From positions 6,653,756-6,717,755 of the forward strand of contig OW388292.1 of the NCBI GenBank assembly GCA_936450465.1: a stretch of 64,000 nucleotides of DNA, read 5' to 3'. The notes under the pieces were generated by a model. It was given only the letters and a program-made list of their open reading frames with translations, did not search any database and was not told the origin of the DNA. Source of the DNA: Gibbula magus. Its lineage: Eukaryota > Mollusca > Gastropoda > Trochida > Trochidae. Position numbers and translations under genes: made by a program. Each line of letters begins with the position of its first letter. The first letter of the stretch is position 1. Shown piece by piece: positions 1 through 11,930 of this stretch.

Positions 1-700
1 CCCGACTCAAAATTTATTTTTTCTATTTCTCTTAATATGTGCTCCTTACTCAAATTTTACAGGTGGCATTGTCATTTTCTAACTTGTGTATAGCAGTATA
101 GGTCACAAATAACTCTCAAAATTAATTAGTTTCAAGTAACTAAAATGTTTTCAACTAGTAAGATTTGTCCAAGTTTGACGCCTTCTTCCATGCGGCTGTG
201 TTTACCGAATGCCGTTGCCATGGCATGACGTCATAGTGATCAACCGTTTTGACGTCACAATGCTAGCGTCATTGTCACAATGGGTTAGGGCAAGTTTAAG
301 ATTTATGTTCCTAGGTCTTTTACTGTGTTGATGTCGTAGATAAATGTTTATCGCCATCTAAAACGATACTTGAATATTATGAAGTGACCGTGATTGAGTG
401 ACACTGTTTGATCTTATGTGTAAATTGTTGCTAATGTACATATTACGCCGAGTATTTACATTTGTTTTGACCTGACCACACCTCTTACAAAAATGGAACA
501 GTCGCAAAGTCCATCCACTCAGAGATAGGTACGCAAAAAGAGAGTTCGTTTTAAAATGCCTGATAACTAAGGGTCATGTTACAATATCGATAAATAGTTG
601 CGTTTGCTAACGCCGTCGGTTTTAAACTAAGTTTGCGGGTGTTGAATAGCAATGAATCCCGGAAATTTTACAAACGCAACTATTTATCTTATAAGTATCT
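1..700. repeat. left arm of a long inverted repeat (transposon-derived)
   Basis: Bases 1 to about 322 are the reverse complement of 11713-11915 followed by 10120-10243, with scattered mismatches. A small element with inverted ends (AAGATAAATAGTTGCGTTTG type) at about 588-692 is matched at about 9990-10130. The arm runs off the left edge of the window. No coding sequence is seen. This looks like one end of a large non-autonomous DNA element, or two inverted copies of the same element; the class is not identified. Confidence 0.7.
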
Positions 701-1851
701 GCCTTTTATTCAAAAGTCATTAGTAACATCACCGTGAACCTTCAAAATCACAAAATTTGCAAAAAAAGACAATTTTAATAAAACTTTCCTACTGACGAAA
801 CCTGGTCATTGTTAACTGTAATGACCCCCAAAACAGAAGATATATAAAAATGCATTAAAAATCAAACCTTTTTACCAATAGTTTTCAATAATTGTTGAAA
901 AAAGGATGACATTTCACATACCAGTTATACACTGTCGGCCAAAAGAAACGCCTACTTGATATTCTTTAAAATGAAAAATGATAAAACTTCTGAAATATTA
1001 TCAACGGTGTTTTCCAAGTTATGTTGAAAACAAATTGATATGAAAGTCCATTGAAATCGTGAAAAAACTGTGATTCGAGTCAATAACATTCATGAAAACC
1101 CCGCCCAATGAAGGCCGCTATTTCTGGTTGATTCACCTGCGCACCGTAACCACGTCCATCTGTAGCGTCATCACCACTTTAATGCGAATGCGTGCCTGTA
1201 TTGTTGCTCGTGGTTGTAGGAAAATCTGTTTCAAATGTTTTTCTGATCAAGCACTGATCGAAAACTGAACAATTCTGTTTTCTCATTTCAACAATTGCCA
1301 TTCTTTTTTACATGACAACTCCTGAAAATTAAATATATTATGCAGAAATGGTTGAACTTCATAATGCTACAATTTTGCTAAACTGCTCATTATATCATAG
1401 GCGTAGGAACAGGGGGGGCCCGGGGGGGCCGGGCCCCCCCACTTCTGAAACTGGGGGGGCACGGCCCCCCCACTTTTCACCCACGAAAAAAATATTTAAT
1501 AGCGCTTTCTAGGAGCAAATAGTACGTGTAAATTTTGAAGAAAATTTCTTTTCTCATACTATTTTTTCAGAAACAGATAATATGACGAGTCCTCACCCTA
1601 TTTTTAACACTAATATGGATGAAAATTTTGATCCTACAGCATCTTCTAGTGAAAATACGACATGGCAACCCCAATTTTCAGAGGAAATTTAAAAGATTGT
1701 TGTTCCTATAGCTGTGTTTGGTGAGAGGAGGGTGCTTTGATAAGTTTTTAATACGTTTCAAAATTTTCCCTAGCTTTCTTTTTAATTTAAAGCGTTTTCT
1801 GGGAGCAAATGGTACTTTTCACACCAAATTTGGAAAGAAAACGATTTTTTT

Positions 1852-2720
1852 TTTAGCTCAATAGGCTTGAATGGCATGGCATTGCGTCAGGCGTCCGTCC
1901 GTCCGTCCGTCTATAAACTTTTCCCTTCTTCGACTTCTTCTCAAGAGCCACTGGCTCCAGCAGGCTGAAATTGTAGGTACAGGCACCACTGTCAATAGGG
2001 GTCTTAAATCATAAATTTGGTGACCCCGTGGCCCCGTAAAATCTCTTTTCATCTTCTCAAGAACGAAAAGGCCAAGAAAGCTTAAATCTTGTGTACATAC
2101 TCCTTAGCAAATGGGGATCTTAAATTGCAGAGTTTGTGGCCCTGGTGGTCCTCAGATGCCATGGCCCAAAAAACCTATTTTAGGCTTTTTCTCCAGAAAT
2201 AAGAGCTAGAAAGTTGAAATATCGACTCCTAAGACATTTGGGATTGAAATTGTACATTTGGTGACCATGTGACCCCTAGTAAGGGCAACATTGGCCACTC
2301 CTGAAAACGTTTTTAGCTCATCAGACCTGACCTCAAAAACCTATTTCGTCTTTCTTCTCTAGAACCAGCTCTGAAGTGACTACAGACAGTTGGCATCTCG
2401 GGTACATACTCTTACTGTCACTCCTTAGATCATGGATATCTTGATTAATAAGGGCCCAAGGAACCACAGCATTAAAACCTATTTTCGTCTTATTCTCCAG
2501 AACCACTGATTCCAGAGAACTGGAATCATTAGTACAGTTAGCTTGGCAAGCGGAGATTCTGATTCATATGTTTGGTGACCTATTGATCCCTAATAAGGTC
2601 CTCAGGGGCCACAAACTCAAGGACTATATTTGTTTTTTTCTCCAGAACCAGTAACTCTAGAAAGTTGAAGTTCTGTGTACAGGCATCTTGGCAAGTGGGG
2701 ATTATAATTAATAGATTTGG
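1852..2720 (-). mobile_element. degenerate pearl-like element, minus orientation
   Basis: The segment opens with poly-T then TAGCTCAATAGGCTTGAATG and a (GTCC)n stretch. This is the reverse complement of the 3' end shared with the copies ending at 11712 and 63200. Diverged core copies follow with landmarks such as TTTGGTGACCC and TCTTCTCAAGAAC. The far end cannot be fixed. No coding sequence. Confidence 0.6.
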
Positions 2721-3419
2721 TAACTTTTGGGTGTCATGGTTTTATGACCTTCTACAGAATGAAAAGTCTTTGTATTGGTCTCTTGGATTATGAATTGTAA
2801 TTTTTCAAACAATATGTCATTTTGGATGCTATTTCAGGATTAATTCTGATCGAACTGAGATATGAATGTTCTTTCTCCGTTTCTGGAACAAGTAAAACTT
2901 GTCGACTTTATTTCAATCCTATTTTATTTCCATTTTATCGTGACTTCCGTTGTCTTGTCTGCAAATATTGAAGCTCATACACATCCCTTGCAATTACAAC
3001 TATATGGTCCTGAGTACCCTAACACACGCACTCAAAAATTCCAAATTGTTGCGATTATTGACTTATCGTGGCCTAGTGTAAACGCAGCATATGCAGATTA
3101 AACATTTGTAATGATTATTATCCGAAATATTAAGAACAAAAGAACTAGGAATATGATACATGCTAGCTTTCAACTATCTCGCGAGTATAGGTCTCTGTCC
3201 CTTTCACAGCTAGGACATACTGTCCTTTCTCTCAAAATGAATGATTTCTATTATAATTTTTTTAAATTTCCTCCTTTAAAAATGTGTTAACGGTGCTTAT
3301 TCTATTCAGGTGCATGTTTCAGTTCAAACACATTTTCAAATGTTCATTTCTGATTTAATCTAGGTACAATTTGGTGTATTTTCTTGACATAAAATCGATT
3401 TTTTACAGCCACACCTGTG

Positions 3420-3595
3420 TCAAGTGACTTTTTTGGCCTCAAAAGCAAGGCCACGTGACATTTTTGGCTTCCAAAGCAAGGTCACGTGACTTTTTTTTGG
3501 CCCCAAAGTAAGGTCACGTGACTTTCTTTGGCCCCAAAGTAAGGTCACGTGACTTTTTTTTGGCCCCAAAGCAAGGTCACGTGATTGTAAATTTA
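3420..3595. repeat. 31/32-bp tandem repeat carrying CACGTG palindromes
   Basis: A unit containing AAGGTCACGTGACTTTTTTT and GGCCCCAAAG recurs about six times. The CACGTG core starts at 3452, 3483, 3515, 3546 and 3578 (spacings of 31, 32, 31 and 32). CACGTG is the canonical E-box for bHLH-Zip factors, but nothing here ties the array to a promoter, and it lies within transposon sequence. Confidence 0.85.
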
Positions 3596-3641
3596 AATAA
3601 TAAGTGAAACACGCTTTAAACCCCATCCAAAATGACTAAGA

Positions 3642-3678
<37 letters not shown>

Positions 3679-4189
3679 TCATCCCGAGAAGCTCATTCGC
3701 CCCCCCCCCCCCCCCCCCCCCCCCCAATCAACACAGACGGGGTATTCTGACCCAAGCTCGATCCACCCCCCGCTCTCAAGAAAAAAAATTGGGCCCCCCC
3801 ACCCCAAAAACCGTTCCTACGCCACTGTATATGTTTTACGAAATTTGATAAGATATCTGGTAGGCGTTTCTTTTGGCCGAGAATGTATATACTTCCTTAT
3901 TTTTCAATATAAAATATGTTTTGATGTGCGAAAGTCAACTTGGTAACAAAAATGATGTTTTCATATCTGAAACCTAAATTTTATTACATACAGTAGTTCA
4001 GGCACAAGGACAAAATTCAGTACCATTACAATTTCAGTCCTAATTTCTTAAAATGTCAACTTGAATCATTTTTCTTTGAAGAAATCTGTCACACAATCTA
4101 CTTTTCTCATGGCGAGAGTGATTAATTCACTCAAATTATCATAAACCTCACATAGTATCACATTTCAGTTTTGAATATTGGGGGTGCTT

Positions 4190-5975
4190 AATAACTAGAA
4201 AGCTGTAATATTGTGTGCAGACTCTTTAGCCAAAAGGGAATATTGGAGGTGCTTAACATTTTTTCAATAATGTGACTCCTTGGCGAAGGCCTGGATTCTA
4301 AATTGTAGATTTGGCGACCCTGTGGCCCCAAATAAAGGCCTCACAGGCAATAACCTAAAGATCTATTTTCATCTTCTTCTCCTAAAGACCTATTTTCATC
4401 TTCTTCTCCAGCATAAAAAGACCTAGACGTTAAATAATGTGTACATGCAGACTCTTTAGCCAATGGAGTTTCTAAATGTTTTGATTTGGTGACCCTGTGA
4501 CCCCAAATAAGGGCCTCACGGGCCATGACCTAAAAACCTATTTTCATCTTCTCAAGAACGAAACGACTGTAATATTGTGTTCAGATTCTTTAACCAATGG
4601 GGATTCTAAAGTGTAGATTTGGATACCCTGGAGCCCAAAACAAGGGCCTCACAGGCCATAACCTAAAATCCCTATATTCATCTTCTCCAGAACAAAAAAC
4701 CTAGAAGGCTGAAATAATGTGTACAGACTCTTTAGTCAATGGATATTCTTAATTGTAGATCTAGTGACCCTGCGACCCCAAATAAGGGCCTCACAGGCCA
4801 TGAACCAAAATCCCTATATTCATCTTTTTTTTTCCAGAACAAAAACACCTAGAAAGCTGTAATATTGTGTGCAAACTCTTTAGCCAAAAGGGATTTTTAA
4901 ATTGTAGATTTGGTGATCCTGTTGGCCCAAATAAAAGCCTCACGGGCCATAACCTAAATACCTATTTTCATCTTCTTCCCCAGAATAAAAATACCTAGAA
5001 GTTAAATAATGTGTACATGCAGACTCTTTAGCCAATGGAGTTTCTAAAAAATATTATTTGTTGACCCTGTGGCCTCAAATAAGGGCCGTACAGGCCATAA
5101 CTTAAAAACCTATTTTCATCTTCTTCTCCAGAACAAAAAAACCCAGAAGGCTGAAATAGTATGTACAGACTCTTTAGTCAATGGAGATTCTTAATTGTAG
5201 ATTTGGTGACCCTGTGACCCCAAATAAGGGCCTCGCACGCCATGACCAAAATTCCCTATATTCATCTTTTTCCCCAGAACAAAAACACCTAGAAAGCTGT
5301 AATATTGTGTGCAAACTCTTTAGTCAAAAGGGATTCTAAATTGTAGATTTGGTGACCCTGTGACCTCAAATAAGGGCCTCATCGGCCATGACCTTAAAAT
5401 CTATTTTCATTTTCTCCGGAACAAAAAGACCCAGACGGTTGTAATATTGTGTGCAGACTATATAACCAACTATATAGCCAGGAGGGATTCTAAATTGTAG
5501 ATTTGGTGATCCTGTGGCCCCAAATAAAGGCCTCACGGGCCATATTACCTAAAAACCTATTTTCATCTTCTTCTCCAAGATGAAAAGGCTTAGAACATTT
5601 AAAAGTTGTGTTCAGACTGTTTAGCCAATGGGGATTCTGAATTGTATATTTGGTGACTCTGTGGTGCCAAATAAGGGCCTCAGAGACCATGACCTATTTT
5701 CACCTTATTCTCTTGGATGAAAAGCCCTAGAAGGCTGAAATGTTGTGTGCAGACTCTTTAACCAATAGGGATTTTAAATTTTAGATTTAGTGATCCTGTG
5801 ACCTTAAGTAAGGGCCTCATAGGCCATGACGTAAAAACTATTTTCATCTTCATTTTTCTCCAGAACAAAAAGACCTAGTTTTAGACCTAGACGGTTTTGG
5901 AGAAGAAATGAAGAGTGAAAAGTTTACGGATGGACGGACGCCATTCCATGCAATAAGCCTGGTCCTGATGAGCTT
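4190..5975. mobile_element. pearl-like element with rearranged core
   Basis: About eleven diverged core units of roughly 145 bp run in reverse orientation (landmarks: CTATTTTCATCTTCTTCTCC, GTAGATTTGGTGACCCTGTG). The right end near 5920-5975 is the forward-oriented family terminus (AAAGTTTACGGATGGACGGA, then CCTGATGAGCTTA). The core is therefore inverted relative to its own end, which suggests internal rearrangement. The small reading frames here are chance. Confidence 0.65.
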
Positions 5976-6115
5976 AAAATATTGTGTGAAAATGGAACAC
6001 CTTATCACACTTACCCTGTAATTCGTTTCGTAAATGGACAATAGGCAACACATATCTTTGAATCAACCCTTTTAATTTAAACCTAAATACTCTAGTTGCT
6101 ATATCGTACTGAAGA

Positions 6116-9100
6116 TTGACCAGTCTCAATGGAAGTGATCCACTCGTTGAAGGGTTGACCAGTCTCAATGGAAGTGATCCACTCGTTGAAGGGTTGACCA
6201 GTCTCAATGGAAGCGATCCACTCGTTGAAGGGTTGACCAGTCTCAATGGAAGTGATCCACTCGTTGAAGGGTTGACCAGTCTCAATGGAAGCGATCCACT
6301 CGTTGAAGGGTTGACCAGTCTCAATGGAAGCGATCCACTCGTTGAAGGGTTGACCAGTCTCAATGGAAGCGATCCACTCGTTGAAGGGTTGACCAGTCTC
6401 AATGGAAGCGATCCACTCGTTGAAGGGTTGACCAGTCTCAATGGAAGCGATCCACTCGTTGAAGGGTTGACCAGTCTCAATGGAAGCGATCCACTCGTTG
6501 AAGGGTTGACCAGTCTCAATGGAAGCGATCCACTCGTTGAAGGGTTGACCAGTCTCAATGGAAGCGATCCACTCGTTGAAGGGTTGACCAGTCTCAATGG
6601 AAGCGATCCACTCGTTGAAGGGTTGACCAGTCTCAATGGAAGCGATCCACTCGTTGAAGGGTTGACCAGTCTCAATGGAAGCGATCCACTCGTTGAAGGG
6701 TTGACCAGTCTCAATGGAAGCGATCCACTCGTTGAAGGGTTGACCAGTCTCAATGGAAGCGATCCACTCGTTGAAGGGTTGACCAGTCTCAATGGAAGCG
6801 ATCCACTCGTTGAAGGGTTGACCAGTCTCAATGGAAGCGATCCACTCGTTGAAGGGTTGACCAGTCTCAATGGAAGTGATCCACTCGTTGAAGGGTTGAC
6901 CAGTCTCAATGGAAGCGATCCACTCGTTGAAGGGTTGACCAGTCTCAATGGAAGTGATCCACTCGTTGAAGGGTTGACCAGTCTCAATGGAAGCGATCCA
7001 CTCGTTGAAGGGTTGACCAGTCTCAATGGAAGCGATCCACTCGTTGAAGGGTTGACCAGTCTCAATGGAAGTGATCCACTCGTTGAAGGGTTGACCAGTC
7101 TCAATGGAAGCGATCCACTCGTTGAAGGGTTGACCAGTCTCAATGGAAGCGATCCACTCGTTGAAGGGTTGACCAGTCTCAATGGAAGTGATCCACTCGT
7201 TGAAGGGTTGACCAGTCTCAATGGAAGCGATCCACTCGTTGAAGGGTTGACCAGTCTCAATGGAAGCGATCCACTCGTTGAAGGGTTGACCAGTCTCAAT
7301 GGAAGTGATCCACTCGTTGAAGGGTTGACCAGTCTCAATGGAAGTGATCCACTCGTTGAAGGGTTGACCAGTCTCAATGGAAGCGATCCACTCGTTGAAG
7401 GGTTGACCAGTCTCAATGGAAGCGATCCACTCGTTGAAGGGTTGACCAGTCTCAATGGAAGTGATCCACTCGTTGAAGGGTTGACCAGTCTCAATGGAAG
7501 CGATCCACTCGTTGAAGGGTTGACCAGTCTCAATGGAAGCGATCCACTCGTTGAAGGGTTGACCAGTCTCAATGGAAGTGATCCACTCGTTGAAGGGTTG
7601 ACCAGACTCAATGGAAGCGATCCACTCGTTGAAGGGTTGACCAGTCTCAATGGAAGCGATCCACTCGTTGAAGGGTTGACCAGTCTCAATGGAAGCGATC
7701 CACTCGTTGAAGGGTTGACCAGTCTCAATGGAAGCGATCCACTCGTTGAAGGGTTGACCAGTCTCAATGGAAGCGATCCACTCGTTGAAGGGTTGACCAG
7801 TCTCAATGGAAGTGATCCACTCGTTGAAGGGTTGACCAGTCTCAATGGAAGTGATCCACTCGTTGAAGGGTTGACCAGTCTCAATGGAAGCGATCCACTC
7901 GTTGAAGGGTTGACCAGTCTCAATGGAGGTGATCCACTCGTTGAAGGGTTGACCAGTCTCAATGGAGGCGATCCACTCGTTGAAGGGTTGACCAGTCTCA
8001 ATGGAAGCGATCCACTCGTTGAAGGGTTGACCAGTCTCAATGGAAGTGATCCACTCGTTGAAGGGTTGACCAGTCTCAATGGAAGCGATCCACTCGTTGA
8101 AGGGTTGACCAGTCTCAATGGAAGCGATCCACTCGTTGAAGGGTCTCAATGGAAGCGATCCACTCGTTGAAGGGTTGACCAGTCTCAATGGAAGCGATCC
8201 ACTCGTTGAAGGGTTGACCAGTCTCAATGGAAGCGATCCACTCGTTGAAGGGTTGACCAGTCTCAATGGAAGCGATCCACTCGTTGAAGGGTTGACCAGT
8301 CTCAATGGAAGCGATCCACTCGTTGAAGGGTTGACCAGTCTCAATGGAAGTGATCCACTCGTTGAAGGGTTGACCAGTCTCAATGGAAGTGATCCACTCG
8401 TTGAAGGGTTGACCAGTCTCAATGGAAGCGATCCACTCGTTGAAGGGTTGACCAGTCTCAATGGAAGCGATCCACTCGTTGAAGGGTTGACCAGTCTCAA
8501 TGGAAGCGATCCACTCGTTGAAGGGTTGACCAGTCTCAATGGAAGCGATCCACTCGTTGAAGGGTTGACCAGTCTCAATGGAAGCGATCCACTCGTTGAA
8601 GGGTTGACCAGTCTCAATGGAAGCGATCCACTCGTTGAAGGGTTGACCAGTCTCAATGGAAGCGATCCACTCGTTGAAGGGTTGACCAGTCTCAATGGAA
8701 GCGATCCACTCGTTGAAGGGTTGACCAGTCTCAATGGAAGCGATCCACTCGTTGAAGGGTTGACCAGTCTCAATGGAAGCGATCCACTCGTTGAAGGGTT
8801 GACCAGTCTCAATGGAAGCGATCCACTCGTTGAAGGGTTGACCAGTCTCAATGGAAGCGATCCACTCGTTGAAGGGTTGACCAGTCTCAATGGAAGCGAT
8901 CCACTCGTTGAAGGGTTGACCAGTCTCAATGGAAGCGATCCACTCGTTGAAGGGTTGACCAGTCTCAATGGAAGCGATCCACTCGTTGAAGGGTTGACCA
9001 GTCTCAATGGAAGCGATCCACTCGTTGAAGGGTTGACCAGTCTCAATGGAAGCGATCCACTCGTTGAAGGGTTGACCAGTCTCAATGGAAGCGATCCACT

Positions 9101-9617
9101 CGTTGAAGGGTTGACCAGTCTCAATGGAAGCGATCCACTCGTTGAAGGGTTGACCAGTCTCAATGGAAGCGATCCACTCGTTGAAGGGTTGACCAGTCTC
9201 AATGGAAGCGATCCACTCGTTGAAGGGTTGACCAGTCTCAATGGAAGCGATCCACTCGTTGAAGGGTTGACCAGTCTCAATGGAAGCGATCCACTCGTTG
9301 AAGGGTTGACCAGTCTCAATGGAAGCGATCCACTCGTTGAAGGGTTGACCAGTCTCAATGGAAGCGATCCACTCGTTGAAGGGTTGACCAGTCTCAATGG
9401 AAGCGATCCACTCGTTGAAGGGTTGACCAGTCTCAATGGAAGTGATCCACTCGTTGAAGGGTTGACCAGTCTCAATGGAAGCGATCCACTCGTTGAAGGG
9501 TTGACCAGTCTCAATGGAAGCGATCCACTCGTTGAAGGGTTGACCAGTCTCAATGGAAGTGATCCACTCGTTGAAGGGTTGACCAGTCTCAATGGAAGCG
9601 ATCCACTCGTTGAAGGG
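6116..9617. repeat. 39-bp minisatellite, 90 units
   Basis: The unit is TTGACCAGTCTCAATGGAAG followed by YGATCCACTCGTTGAAGGG. Most units are identical apart from one C/T position; rare variants occur at about 7605 (AGACTC) and 7927/7966 (GGAGG). One 8-bp deletion at about 8144 removes TTGACCAG and shifts the frame. Because 39 is divisible by three and no stop falls in several frames, reading frames of up to 1166 codons appear on both strands. No start context, splice sites, homology or composition argues for protein. Confidence 0.97.
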
Positions 9618-10243
9618 TACTCAGAAGTGGAATTACATTAGGGAAGACAACTTCTTGATTATGTCAAGGCTATGGAGCATAATCTAACAGAATTGTTGCA
9701 AAGTAGAATGCATTTACATGAAATCTCGTTGTAATCAACTTTGGCAACAAATCGATTACCAGTCAGTTGTATGTATGTGATATGACATATAATAGTATGA
9801 TAGTTATGTAAATGTTTACATTGCTTACAATGGGAAACGTGAACTTACCACATGTTGGGAGCTCGGACACCTGACACCTGACACACTAATAATCTGTTCA
9901 TTACTTACTAACTTCCATTCAAAATTACCTTTGATCTTATTGCTTCTACAGAAATAAGTAAGTGTTGTCGGCTTCCTTTTAGTATTTATTTTCAAGATAA
10001 ATAGTTGCGTTTGTAAACTGTCCGGGATTCATTGTTATTGTATAGTTTAAAACCGACGGCGTTGGCCGGAGCTTTTAAACGCTGAAATTTGCGGGTATTG
10101 AATAACAACATTTTACAAACGCAGTTTAACCCTTAGGAACAAGATTCTTAAACTTGCCCTTGCCCTTGACAATTACGCTAACATTGTGACATCAAAACGG
10201 TTGATCACTATGACGTCATGCCATTGCAACGGCATTCGGTAAA
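9618..10243. other. gene-free; inner part of the right inverted-repeat arm
   Basis: No coding sequence is seen. From about 9990 the sequence matches the left arm in reverse, including the small inverted-ended element around TAGTTGCGTTTGTAAAC and the stretch up to CGGCATTCGGTAAA at 10243, where the 10244-11712 insertion begins. Confidence 0.6.
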
Positions 10244-11712
10244 AAAATAGAGCCATGGGCTCTGTAGCTCATCATGATTTCATTGATTATTATCTAAGGT
10301 TGACTATCTAAGTTATATCAAGTAATACATTGTTATCAAGAAAAAAATAGGTTTTTTAGACAATGGCTCCTGTGACCCAACTTTGGAGTCACAGGGTCAC
10401 CAATACTACAATTACAATTTCACCTTTCTACAGCTTTACATACTTAAGATAAAGATGAAAATATTTGGGTCATGACCCGTGACCTAGATTGGGGTCACAG
10501 GGTCACAAAATCTACAATTTTGAATCCCCATTGGCCAAGGAGTCTGCACACAACTTTTCAGCTCTCTAGACTTTTTGGAACTGGAGAAGAAGATGAAAAT
10601 AGGTTTTTAAGGATGTGACCCCAGTGACCCCATTTAGGGTCATGGGGTCACGGAATCTACAATTTAGAATCCCCATTGGCCAAGGAGTCTGCACACAACT
10701 TTTCAGCTCTCTAGACCTTTTGGAACTGGAGAAGAAGATGAAAATAGGTTTTTAAGGATGTGACCCCTGTGACCCTATTTGGGGTCATGGGGTCACGAAA
10801 TGTACAATTTAGTATCCCCATTGGCCAAGGAGTCTGCACACAACTTTTCAGCTCTCTAGACCTTTTTGAACCGGAGAAGAAGATGAAAATAGGTTTTTAA
10901 GGATGTGACCCCGGTGACCCCATTTGGGGTTATGGGGTCACGAAATGTACAATTTAGTATCACAATTGGCCAAGGAGTCTGCACACAACTTTTCAGCTCT
11001 CTAGACCTTTTTGAACTGGAGAAGAAAATGAAAATAGGTTTTTAAGGATGTGACCCCGGTGACCCCATTTGGGGTCATGGGGGTCACGAAATGTACAATT
11101 TAGTATCCCCATTGGCCAAGGAGTCTGCACACAACTTTTCAGCTCTCTAGACCTTTTGGAACTGGAGAAGAAGATGAAAATAGGTTTTTAAGGATGTGAC
11201 CCCTGTGACCCCGTTTGGGGTCATGGGGTCACGAAATGTACAATTTAGTATTCCCATTGGCCAAGGAGTCTGCACACAACTTTTCAGCTCTCTAAACCTT
11301 TTGGAACTGGAGAAGAAGATGAAAATAGGTTTTTAAGGATGTGATCCCGGTTACCCCATTTGGGGTCATGGGGTCACGAAATCTACAATTTAGAATCCCC
11401 ATTGGCCAAGGAGTCTGTACACAACTTTTCAGCTCTCTTGACCTTTTGGAACTGGAGAAGAAGATGAAAATAGGTTTTTAAGGATGTGACCCCTGTGACC
11501 CCATTTGGGGTCACGGGGCCACGAAATCTACAATTTAGAATCCCCATTGGCCAAGGAGTCTTCACATAAAATTTTAGCTCTGTGGAGTCATTGGTTCTGG
11601 AGAAGAAGTCGAAAATGCGCAAAGTTTACGGACGGATGGACGGACGGACGGATGGACGGACGCCATGCCATGCCATAAGCCCATCGGGCCTTTCAGGCCT
11701 GATGAGCTAAAA
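10244..11712 (+). mobile_element. pearl-like element with eight or so 145-bp core repeats
   Basis: The 5' end is ATAGAGCCATGGGCTCTGTA then GCTCATCA; the 3' end is GGACGGACGCCATGCC... CCTGATGAGCTAAAA. The termini include an inverted TAGCTCATCA/TGATGAGCTA pair. Core units are spaced 145 bp (one of 146) as judged by AGGTTTTTAAGGATGTGACC at 10601, 10746, 10891, 11036, 11182, 11327 and 11472. The uninterrupted sequence is preserved at about 178-225 in reverse, which fixes the boundaries. The layout (unique ends around a satellite core) resembles the pearl family of bivalves, possibly non-autonomous rolling-circle elements; that class assignment is inference. Confidence 0.8.
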
Positions 11713-11930
11713 AGCCGCATGGAAGAAGGCGTCAAACTTTGACAAATCTAACTAGTTGCAAACATTTTAGTTACTTGAAACTAATTCATACTGAGAGTAA
11801 TTTGTGACCTATACGGGTATACACAATACACAAGTTAGAAAATGACAATGACACCTGTCAAATTTCAGTAAGGCACACATATTAAGAGAAATAGACAAAA
11901 TAAATTTTGAGTTGGGACGAATCTTGTGAA
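11713..11930. repeat. outer right arm of the long inverted repeat
   Basis: AGCCGCATGGAAGAAGGCGT through AAATTTTGAGTTGGGAC is the reverse complement of bases 1 to about 205. The pairing resumes exactly where the pearl-like insertion ends. Confidence 0.75.

Larger units (their letters stand above)
1396..3828. mobile_element. nested element with GGCGTAGGAAC ends and G/C homopolymers
   Basis: Inside the TA-flanked element, GGCGTAGGAACAGGGGGGG near 1400 is mirrored by GTTCCTACGCC at 3812-3822, after a C-rich stretch. Long C runs lie at about 3641-3678 and 3700-3725. Such inverted ends with G runs suggest another non-autonomous element, itself interrupted by the pearl-like copy at 1852-2720. Boundaries are approximate. 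Confidence 0.5.
930..3885. mobile_element. Tc1/mariner-like non-autonomous element, TA-flanked
   Basis: The two ends are inverted: the left begins CACTGTCGGCCAAAAGAAAC and the right, read in reverse, begins CATTCTCGGCCAAAAGAAAC, continuing into CGCCTA. Each is bordered by TA (928-929 and 3886-3887), the expected target duplication of the Tc1/mariner superfamily. No transposase frame is present. The interior has been invaded by other repeats (see 1396-3828 and 1852-2720). The superfamily is inferred from the TA site and terminal repeats only. Confidence 0.65.

Noticed and set aside
930..3885. A transposase gene inside the TA-flanked element
   Set aside because: The longest frames are under 110 codons, and no DDE-type or helix-turn-helix sequence is recognisable.
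5974..9641. Reading frames of 500-1166 codons on both strands (LTSLNGSDPLVEG and RLVNPSTSGSLPL repeats)
   Set aside because: They exist only because a 39-bp unit without stops is repeated 90 times. Both strands and several frames are open and the flanks show no exon or promoter.
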